A stretch of 11,657 nucleotides of DNA, taken from Deltaproteobacteria bacterium. Its GTDB lineage: Bacteria > Desulfobacterota > DSM-4660 > Desulfatiglandales > B25-G16. This document shows, in pieces, positions 6,671 to 11,657 of this stretch; the first letter of the stretch is position 1, and each line of letters begins with the position of its first letter. A model generated the notes under the pieces. The model had not been told where the DNA came from, made no database searches, and saw only the letters and a list, made by a program, of their open reading frames with translations. A program made the translations under genes and the position numbers. Where the stretch lies: NCBI GenBank assembly GCA_019308645.1, contig JAFDHR010000051.1, positions 1 to 11,657 on the forward strand. Direction: 5' to 3'.

Positions 6671-7654
6671 TCATTCGAACAACCAACAAGCAGCCAAGTG
6701 ACTGGGCGCTACTTCCTTGAGCGGAGGGATCTGCGTTTTGCATATCTCCATCGCGTGCGGACACCGTGGCTCAAACCCACACCCCTGCGGGGCTTCTAAT
6801 GGGTCGGGAACGACTCCCTTGATGGGGATAAGGCGTTCCTTCTTTGTAGTGGCAAGCGATGGGATGGAGTTCATCAACCCCTGGGTGTAAGGGTGTTTAG
6901 GGTCGTGGAATATGTTGCGCACGGCCGCGCTTTCGACGATTTTTCCGAGGTACATGATGACCACATCGTCTGCCATGCTCGCTATGACCCCGAGGTCGTG
7001 TGTGATAAATAAGATAGCCGCCTTAAACTCCGTGCGCAGGTCGTTCATCAGATCCAATACCTGCGCCTCTATCGTTACATCGAGGGCCGTTGTTGGCTCG
7101 TCGGCAATCAGAAGGGAGGGGTTGCAGGAGAGGGCCATGGCGATCATTGCACGCTGGCGCATCCCACCGGAAAGCTGGTGTGGGTACTCCTTGATTCGCT
7201 GCTCGGGAGACGGAATCCCAACAGCATGGAGCATCTCGATGGCCTTATTCCGCGCCCCTCTCTTGCCCAGGCCCTGGTGGAGCATAATCGCTTCCATGAT
7301 CTGGTTTCCGATCGTGTACACCGGGTTTAAGGATGTCATTGGCTCCTGGAAGATCATCGCGATCTCGTTCCCACGGATCGAGCGCATCTCGTTTCCCTTG
7401 GGGTCAAGCTTTGTCAAGTCAATGACGTTCTCGTTCCGATGGTAGAGGATTTCACCGGCTTCAATCTTGCCGGGCGGTGTCTGGATGAGCCCCATAATCG
7501 ATAGGGCGGTCACCGACTTACCGCAACCACTCTCACCAACTACACCGAGGGTCTTCTCTGGTTCGATGGTGAAGTCAACCCCGTCAACGGCTCGTACCGC
7601 ACCGTCCTCGGTATAGAAGTATGTCTTGAGATTTCTTACATCGATTAATGGCGT
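6671..7654 (-). CDS. dppD: Oligopeptide/dipeptide ABC transporter ATP-binding protein (OppD/DppD-like), unusual start codon
   Basis: Counting from the ACG at 7654-7652, the product is 327 residues, normal for the family, and begins PLIDVRNLKTYF after residue 1. It has Walker A GESGCGKS (40-47), Q-loop Gln103, LSGGMRQR near 161-168, Walker B LLIADEP (181-187), H-loop His219, and C-terminal cysteines 292, 298, 305 and 323. Between the in-frame stop upstream and Walker A there is no ATG, GTG or TTG; the first is the GTG at 7513, inside the P-loop, which cannot be the true start. GGGGAG lies exactly 6 nt before the ACG, where relatives have ATG, so the start is probably a mutated ATG or a rare ACG. 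If ACG is not used, the gene is dead despite an otherwise intact frame. It pairs with the downstream ATPase. Confidence 0.8.
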   Translation of the reverse strand, partial: TPLIDVRNLKTYFYTEDGAVRAVDGVDFTIEPEKTLGVVGESGCGKSVTALSIMGLIQTPPGKIEAGEILYHRNENVIDLTKLDPKGNEMRSIRGNEIAMIFQEPMTSLNPVYTIGNQIMEAIMLHQGLGKRGARNKAIEMLHAVGIPSPEQRIKEYPHQLSGGMRQRAMIAMALSCNPSLLIADEPTTALDVTIEAQVLDLMNDLRTEFKAAILFITHDLGVIASMADDVVIMYLGKIVESAAVRNIFHDPKHPYTQGLMNSIPSLATTKKERLIPIKGVVPDPLEAPQGCGFEPRCPHAMEICKTQIPPLKEVAPSHLAACWLFE

Positions 7655-7721
7655 GGTTAGCTCCCCTCTAAAACTATATTGAAATTGACATAAATTCCAA
7701 GATTATGAATACAAAAACATT

Positions 7722-7749
7722 ATTATATTTTGGGTACATTAGTTGTCAA
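7722..7749 (-). promoter_or_regulatory. Consensus sigma-70 promoter for the ATPase pair
   Basis: On the minus strand TTGACA (7749-7744) and TATAAT (7727-7722) are 16 nt apart, both perfect hexamers. Transcription would begin near 7715, giving a leader of about 60 nt to the ACG start. It makes the two ATPase genes an independent unit. Confidence 0.75.
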
Positions 7750-7780
7750 GGAATTTTTCTTAAAAGCTACGCAACATATG

Positions 7781-7797
7781 AAATTCTTTAGGAATTT
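7781..7797. promoter_or_regulatory. Palindrome, candidate operator
   Basis: AAATTC (7781-7786), 5-nt spacer, GAATTT (7792-7797). The GGAATTT half recurs at 7750-7756 and, inverted, at 7692-7698, within the divergent promoter region. It is a candidate site for the adjacent GntR regulator, but it does not match the FadR-type TNGTNNNACNA form. Confidence 0.3.
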
Positions 7798-7827
7798 AGA
7801 GGAAAAAAATCTTTTTAAATAAAGTTA

Positions 7828-7854
7828 TTGACAGATAATTATCTTTAATATAAT
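7828..7854 (+). promoter_or_regulatory. Promoter of the GntR regulator gene
   Basis: TTGACA (7828-7833) and TATAAT (7849-7854) are both perfect, but the spacer is only 15 nt; TAATTT at 7851 would give 17. Transcription from near 7861 leaves a leader of about 40 nt to the ATG at 7901. The short spacer may make it weak or activator-dependent. Confidence 0.6.
7833..7844. promoter_or_regulatory. 12-bp perfect palindrome inside the promoter spacer
   Basis: AGATAATTATCT reads the same on both strands and fills most of the interval between the -35 and -10 boxes. A dimeric regulator bound here would block RNA polymerase, so it is a candidate autoregulatory operator. AT-rich palindromes of this size can also arise by chance. 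Confidence 0.35.
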
Positions 7855-7900
7855 TTAATAAAAGCTAACATTAGACATCATACCATATAATATCAAATCA

Positions 7901-8659
7901 ATGAATACGTTCAAACCAATAAGGAACAAGATTATCTCAAAGGAAGTTGAGCAACGTTTGAGACAATCAATCCTCGATGGTCTCTATAGTCCCGGAGATA
8001 GGTTACCACCTGAAAGAGAACTCGTAGAGCAATTTAAGGTTAGCAGAGTAACTGTACGCGAAGCTTTAAAAAATTTAGAAGCTAATGGGCTTATTGCAAT
8101 CAAAAGAGGCATGAATGGTGGAACCTATGTATCCGAGTTGAAACCAGATCCAATTATCGAGAATTTTAAGAATCTCATTAGCCTGGGAAAGGTCAACTTT
8201 GCCCATCTCATGCACGCACGGCTCTACATTGAACCCAATACGGCCAAAGTAGCTGCTTCTATTAGGACGGATAAGGACATTACAAACCTCACTGAAATGC
8301 TCGATGAGGCAGAGAGATATGTGAATTATTCGCCGAGAAAAGCACGATTGATATGTACCCGCTTTCATTGCGAGGTTGCAAAGATTTTACAGAACCCCAT
8401 TATTGATTTTATCTGCGAATCGATCACCGAAAATTACTCCTTGGTGTTAATTGAAATGAGCCAAGCAAAACTTGACAAAAATGACATCCTCAATCTTATC
8501 AATGAGCATAGGTACATACTTGACTCTATCATTCAAAAAGAATTAGATGAGGCATATGAACGGTCTAAAAATCATCTAATAAAGACGTACCATATGTACT
8601 CCCAAATGTTCCCTCATGCAGATAATAAGAGTATTGAAAACTGCATAAAGCTATCTTAA
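7901..8659 (+). CDS. GntR-family transcriptional regulator, FadR/FCD subfamily
   Basis: The 252-residue protein has an N-terminal winged helix. FKPI, then LYSPGDRLPPERELVEQFKV (about 28-47), SRVTVREALKNLEANGLI (48-65) and the wing KRGMNGGTYV (68-77) are typical of FadR-type GntR proteins. A helical FCD ligand-binding domain follows, with the metal-site histidines at 156 (RFH), 203 (NEH) and 225 (KNH). The Asp that normally precedes the first His (D..FH) is Cys152 here. Such regulators are usually repressors released by an organic acid or amino acid. The ATG at 7901 has no strong Shine-Dalgarno, but the FKPI start fits the family. It is divergent from the peptide ATPases and upstream of the DUF169 and PLP-enzyme genes, so it may control either or both. 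Confidence 0.87.
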   Translation: MNTFKPIRNKIISKEVEQRLRQSILDGLYSPGDRLPPERELVEQFKVSRVTVREALKNLEANGLIAIKRGMNGGTYVSELKPDPIIENFKNLISLGKVNFAHLMHARLYIEPNTAKVAASIRTDKDITNLTEMLDEAERYVNYSPRKARLICTRFHCEVAKILQNPIIDFICESITENYSLVLIEMSQAKLDKNDILNLINEHRYILDSIIQKELDEAYERSKNHLIKTYHMYSQMFPHADNKSIENCIKLS

Positions 8660-8672
8660 ACAACGATAGCTT
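8648..8672 (+). terminator. Weak hairpin overlapping the gntR stop codon
   Basis: AAGCTATC (8648-8655) and GATAGCTT (8665-8672) form an 8-bp stem with a 9-nt loop. There is no T-tract, so it may attenuate rather than end transcription into the DUF169 gene 80 nt downstream. Confidence 0.3.
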
Positions 8673-8751
8673 GCTGCAAGGCTAACGTGAGTGCATAGGT
8701 TATGGTTCACTATGACATGGCCCTGATACAACACTGAGGAGAGCATCAAAG

Positions 8752-9579
8752 ATGAAAAACTTACGCAGCTATGCTGAGCAAATTCAGAGGCAATTAGCGC
8801 TACAAAGTCTCCCTATTGCTGTCAAGTTGATAGAAGAAATGGAAGATATCCCTGAAGGCGCAAAGAGACCCAAAAGGGACTTTGGGGTTTGTTTAGCGCA
8901 ATGCCAGACCTTTATGTTTGTGGAGAGATGTGGGATGTCGATAGCAATGCTCAAGGAGGACATGTGGTGTCCTGAACCGGTCATAGGCTATGGACTTGAG
9001 GAACCTCCCAGGTACTTCTTGGAAGGGCGTAACCGCTATCCAGATGATGTCGAGACCCTGGAGGCTGGGGCAAATTGGGCGCAAGCCTTCCCTCGCTTCG
9101 AGGTAGGGAAATACATAGGTATAGTATCAGCACCTTTAACGACGGCAAACTTTGAGCCTGATTTGATTATCATCTATTGTAACTCAGTTCAATTGACGCG
9201 GCTCCTCTTGGCTGTCGCATACAAAGATGGACAGGATATTATCTCCAGGTTGTCCGGTCATGCGGGGTGCGTTTACGCTGTGGTACCACCAATGCAGACC
9301 GGGGAATGCTGTGTTTCCGTGCCATGTATGGGCATCCGTCGGTATGGAGGGTATCAAGATGACAAAATAATCTTCACAGTACCAAAGAAAAAGCTGGAAA
9401 ATCTAATATCAGGGCTCACCCAGTCCGGCACAGGTGAAATCCCTGTCAAGACCTGGACACGCGCCGAGTACACACTGGGGGATAGTTATGCGGAGTTAGC
9501 AAGATTGATGGGAATGAAAAAGGCAGATGGATCAGAGATCGTGGGAAAACCATTTGGAGAGAGACTCCCGTGGGAGTAA
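8752..9579 (+). CDS. DUF169 family protein
   Basis: The 275-residue protein matches the DUF169 family (COG2043-type, function unknown). It shows an early LPIAVKL, a Cys-rich stretch with cysteines at 47, 51, 60 and 73, VSAPLTTANFEPDLIIIYCNSVQLTRLL (about 125-152), GHAGCVYAVVPP (169-180), and ECCVSVPCMGIRRYGG (185-200). Nine cysteines in all suggest metal, cluster or redox chemistry, but this is inference. No signal peptide or membrane segment is seen, so it is probably cytoplasmic. The ATG at 8752 follows GAGGAGAG (8736-8743) by 8 nt. It precedes the D-cysteine desulfhydrase-like gene by 40 nt and is probably co-transcribed with it. DUF169 genes are commonly found beside redox or anaerobic metabolism genes, but no reaction is established here. 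Confidence 0.83.
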   Translation: MKNLRSYAEQIQRQLALQSLPIAVKLIEEMEDIPEGAKRPKRDFGVCLAQCQTFMFVERCGMSIAMLKEDMWCPEPVIGYGLEEPPRYFLEGRNRYPDDVETLEAGANWAQAFPRFEVGKYIGIVSAPLTTANFEPDLIIIYCNSVQLTRLLLAVAYKDGQDIISRLSGHAGCVYAVVPPMQTGECCVSVPCMGIRRYGGYQDDKIIFTVPKKKLENLISGLTQSGTGEIPVKTWTRAEYTLGDSYAELARLMGMKKADGSEIVGKPFGERLPWE

Positions 9580-9619
9580 TTCTCAATAAAAAATTCATGA
9601 TTGAAAAGGCTGATGAATC

Positions 9620-10666
9620 ATGGCAGTTGATAGCACCGCAGAACTCAAAGCTTTAATTGATAGATTGCCTCGTGCGAATTTGGCGAAGCTGCCTACCCCT
9701 TTAGAAGAGGCACCAAGGCTTTCCAAAGCTTTGGGGGGGCCACGAATCTTCTTTAAGCGAGATGATCTGACCGGTTTGGCATTGGGGGGTAACAAGACCC
9801 GTATGTTCGAATTTACTCTGGGAGAAGCGCTTCAGAAGGGTGTGACTACTATAGTAGCTGGAGCCGGAGTGCAATCTAATTACTGTCGGCAGTTAGCGGC
9901 GGCCTGCAGCAAACTTGGTTTAGGTCTCCACTTGATCCTACGAAGGACTCTTGGAGAGGTGAATATAGAGCTTCAAGGTAATCTGCTCCTTGATCTCATG
10001 TTTAACGCCGAAGTAGAGATTATCGAAGCCGATGTCTTAGAGCAAAAGAGGGTAATTGAGGATGTAGCTAAAAGACTTGCCAAAGAGGGTCATCAAGTGT
10101 ATATGGGCCGCAAATCAGATCTTGCTGATTTAGGTCTGGAGGCAGTAGGCTATGTTAATTGTGCCTTAGAGCTTTGCAATCAACTGGAAGAACAAGACTT
10201 GGAGATTAACCGCCTTTTCGTATCTTCTTCTACTACTACGCAAGCTGGCCTCGTGTTAGGTGCAAAGTATTTGAATTCTGATTTCCAAATAGTTGGGGTT
10301 AACCCCGTGGATTGGATCGAGGATGTGCCATCTGAGATTGCCCGGATAGCGAACGAGGCGGCAATGCGGCTGGGAGTAAATCTATCTGTCAACCCCTCCG
10401 AGATAGTCAACCTGGGAGAATATGTGGGGGAAGGTTATGGAAAGCTTACATCAGAGGGAGTTGAGGCAATCAAGCTGGTAGCGAGAACGGAAGGCATCCT
10501 TCTCGATCCGGTTTATTCGGGTAAAGCCATGGCTGCTTTAATCGATCGCATACATAAAAAAGAGTTTAAAAGCGATGAAACAGTATTATTCTTGCATACA
10601 GGTGGATTTCCCGCTCTATTTGCATACAATAAAGACTTCAACCTTGACGAAAAACTTGCGAGGTAG
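9620..10666 (+). CDS. D-cysteine desulfhydrase / ACC deaminase family PLP enzyme
   Basis: The 348-residue fold-type II PLP enzyme has IFFKRDDLTGLALGGNKTR (43-61) with the PLP Lys59, GAGVQSNYCRQLAAA (81-95), a Gln-Ala-Gly after the phosphate loop (208-210), and LDPVYSGKAMAAL and LHTGGFPALFAY near the C-terminus. This is the D-cysteine desulfhydrase / 1-aminocyclopropane-1-carboxylate deaminase / L-cysteate sulfo-lyase family, which removes ammonia, and sulfide or sulfite, from a small amino acid. The phosphate loop reads SSSTTTQAG, where relatives usually have GSGGT or a mixed Gly/Thr loop. Substrate cannot be assigned; a D-amino acid, cysteine or cysteate is plausible. The ATG at 9620 follows AAAAGG at a rather long spacing. 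It is in series with the DUF169 gene and the Cys-rich protein downstream. Confidence 0.85.
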   Translation: MAVDSTAELKALIDRLPRANLAKLPTPLEEAPRLSKALGGPRIFFKRDDLTGLALGGNKTRMFEFTLGEALQKGVTTIVAGAGVQSNYCRQLAAACSKLGLGLHLILRRTLGEVNIELQGNLLLDLMFNAEVEIIEADVLEQKRVIEDVAKRLAKEGHQVYMGRKSDLADLGLEAVGYVNCALELCNQLEEQDLEINRLFVSSSTTTQAGLVLGAKYLNSDFQIVGVNPVDWIEDVPSEIARIANEAAMRLGVNLSVNPSEIVNLGEYVGEGYGKLTSEGVEAIKLVARTEGILLDPVYSGKAMAALIDRIHKKEFKSDETVLFLHTGGFPALFAYNKDFNLDEKLAR

Positions 10667-10785
10667 GCCATGAGACTTATGAGCTGGTCGAGCTGGTACA
10701 ATGTGCAGATTGAGTTTGAAGCAGGGCTGGTAACCTAATCCCTTCTGCACACAGATATCGTTAATAATCTGAGGAGGTTTTGAAT

Positions 10786-11382
10786 ATGAGCTTGCAAGAG
10801 GTTGCGAAAAGAATCGAACTGGCTGAATACAATACCCGACAGGTCGAACCTGGTTCGCGGGAAAAACTGCTGGACCGCATTGCGTGGGATGCCTATTATA
10901 ACGACAGGGTATATGAGGGTTGCTCTCGATCTGTGTTACAGGCACTCCAGAGCCATCTCCATCTAGGAGATGGGGGGGCCCTTAAGGCAAGCACTGCCCT
11001 GGCAGGTGGAGTTGCCCGCATGGGCGAGAACTGTGGGGCACTTACCGGCGGTATCATGGCTATCGGCTTGGTCCTTGGACGGGAAGAACTTGAGGATATA
11101 CAGGCATATAGAGATACCATGGAGGCTTCATACGAAATGTATAATAGGTTCAAAGAGGAGCTTGGAAGTACCATGTGCCTTGAGATTCAGAAAAGCCTTT
11201 TGGGAAGGGGCTTTGATTTAAAGAGAGAAGAGGAATCCGAGGCATGGTACAAAGCAGGTGGGTTAGAGAAATGTCCGATGGTATGTGCAGTTGCGGCTCG
11301 AATTGCTGCTGATATAATACTTACCTTAAAAGGCTACAGGCAAGAAAGTGAGGGAGGCAGCTTTAATACTGTGGAGTCCTGA
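10786..11382 (+). CDS. C_GCAxxG_C_C family putative redox protein
   Basis: The 198-residue protein shows the pattern naming this family. It has YEGCSRSVLQAL (Cys46), GGVARMGENCGALTGGIMAIG (74-94, Cys83 in the CGAxxG motif), TMCLEIQ (Cys131), and KCPMVCAVAARIAADI (Cys163 and Cys167). The family is thought to be redox-active through its conserved cysteines, possibly binding a metal or cluster; no reaction is proven. It has no signal peptide. The start is ATG 10786, with GGAGG at 10773-10777 and 8-nt spacing; an in-frame TTG at 10780 is too close to the RBS. It lies about 120 nt after the PLP enzyme on the same strand and is probably in the same operon or under its own start. Confidence 0.85.
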   Translation: MSLQEVAKRIELAEYNTRQVEPGSREKLLDRIAWDAYYNDRVYEGCSRSVLQALQSHLHLGDGGALKASTALAGGVARMGENCGALTGGIMAIGLVLGREELEDIQAYRDTMEASYEMYNRFKEELGSTMCLEIQKSLLGRGFDLKREEESEAWYKAGGLEKCPMVCAVAARIAADIILTLKGYRQESEGGSFNTVES

Positions 11383-11416
11383 TCTATAAGGCATTAAGTC
11401 GGCTCTATAGAGGTCC

Positions 11417-11440
11417 GGCTATTTAATAGGCCCATCTTTT
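11417..11440 (+). terminator. Weak terminator candidate
   Basis: GGCTAT (11417-11422) pairs with ATAGGCC (11426-11432) with one bulged base, followed by CATCTTTT. It lies 35 nt after the Cys-rich protein gene. The stem is short, so readthrough into the next frames is likely. Confidence 0.3.
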
Positions 11441-11466
11441 CTGATATTGATAGATAGGAGGGAGTA

Positions 11467-11583
11467 ATGGTTAGATTTTGCAGTACAGATGACATCATCT
11501 TAAGAGCAACGAAAATACTCCCGCGCAAGGCTATCAGAAAGGTGGATTATGCTAAGAAAGGAGGTGAGAAATTAGGCAGATAG
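11467..11583 (+). CDS. Possible 38-residue peptide, unrecognised
   Basis: ATG 11467 is preceded by AGGAGGG (11456-11462) with 4-nt spacing, and the frame ends at TAG 11581. The product, starting MVRFCSTDDIILRATKILPR, is basic at its C-terminus and has one cysteine. I recognise no family. The good ribosome binding site is the main support; the frame could also be a leader peptide or chance. Confidence 0.3.
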   Translation: MVRFCSTDDIILRATKILPRKAIRKVDYAKKGGEKLGR

Positions 11584-11640
11584 GTTGGAGGTTGGGCATG
11601 GCCCAGCAGGTTTTAATTATTTCAAAAAAAGGGGGAAATG

Positions 11641-11657
11641 ATGAAAAAGATGAAAGT
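11641..11657 (+). CDS. Start of a further gene (cut by window edge)
   Basis: ATG 11641 follows AGGGGG by 5 nt and begins MKKMK, a Lys-rich start like that of exported proteins. The window ends after five codons, so identity is unknown. A competing frame starts at ATG 11598 (MAQQVLIISKK), with GGAGG (11587-11591) at 6-nt spacing, and stays open to the edge. Only one of the two is likely to be the real gene. Confidence 0.35.

Noticed and set aside
10670..10738. A 22-codon frame (starts MRLMSWSSWYN) just after the PLP enzyme gene
   Set aside because: Only a partial RBS, no recognised family and very short; more likely chance in the intergenic gap, though a remnant cannot be excluded.

Overview
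The window looks like accessory DNA from an uncultured, probably anaerobic bacterium. Evidence for a bacterium is direct: strong Shine-Dalgarno sequences, several near-consensus sigma-70 promoters and bacterial insertion sequences. The lineage cannot be fixed. A diaminopentanoate-dehydrogenase-type enzyme, DUF169 and C_GCAxxG_C_C proteins, a MEMO-type relic and the TGTCATTTCGA palindromic repeat would fit sediment lineages such as Desulfobacterota or Chloroflexota, but that is inference.

Positions 1-1416 are a graveyard of mobile elements. There is an IS110-family transposase cut by the left edge (minus strand), with a structured leader that could be a bridge RNA. A nested palindromic, MITE-like repeat follows (667-829), with 13-bp terminal inverted repeats and a flanking 9-bp direct repeat. 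A small unrecognised ORF partly overlaps it. Then comes a decayed IS200/IS605-type tnpA start with its hairpin.

Positions 1417-3154 hold two broken genes facing each other. One is a class III aminotransferase interrupted by an internal deletion and frameshift. The other is a C-terminal relic of an AmmeMemoRadiSam system protein B (MEMO) homologue.

Positions 3155-5612 hold an intact NAD(P)-dependent 2,4-diaminopentanoate-dehydrogenase-like enzyme, with a textbook promoter and a perfect 16-bp hairpin after it, followed by an MFS transporter.

Positions 5613-7654 (minus strand) hold two adjacent peptide-ABC-transporter ATPases (dppD/oppD-like, then dppF/oppF-like). They have their own consensus promoter and no permease or binding-protein genes beside them. 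The dppD-like gene has no ATG, GTG or TTG at its proper start; an ACG sits where the start should be.

Positions 7655-7900 form an AT-rich divergent promoter region with palindromes. It drives the ATPase pair one way and a FadR-type GntR regulator (7901-8659) the other. Downstream of the regulator, in the same direction, lie a DUF169 protein, a D-cysteine desulfhydrase/ACC-deaminase-family PLP enzyme, a Cys-rich C_GCAxxG_C_C protein, a possible 38-residue peptide and the first codons of another gene. The gene order suggests a GntR-controlled locus for uptake and breakdown of an amino acid or small peptide, perhaps sulfur-containing. The substrate and the roles of the two uncharacterised Cys-rich proteins are unknown.
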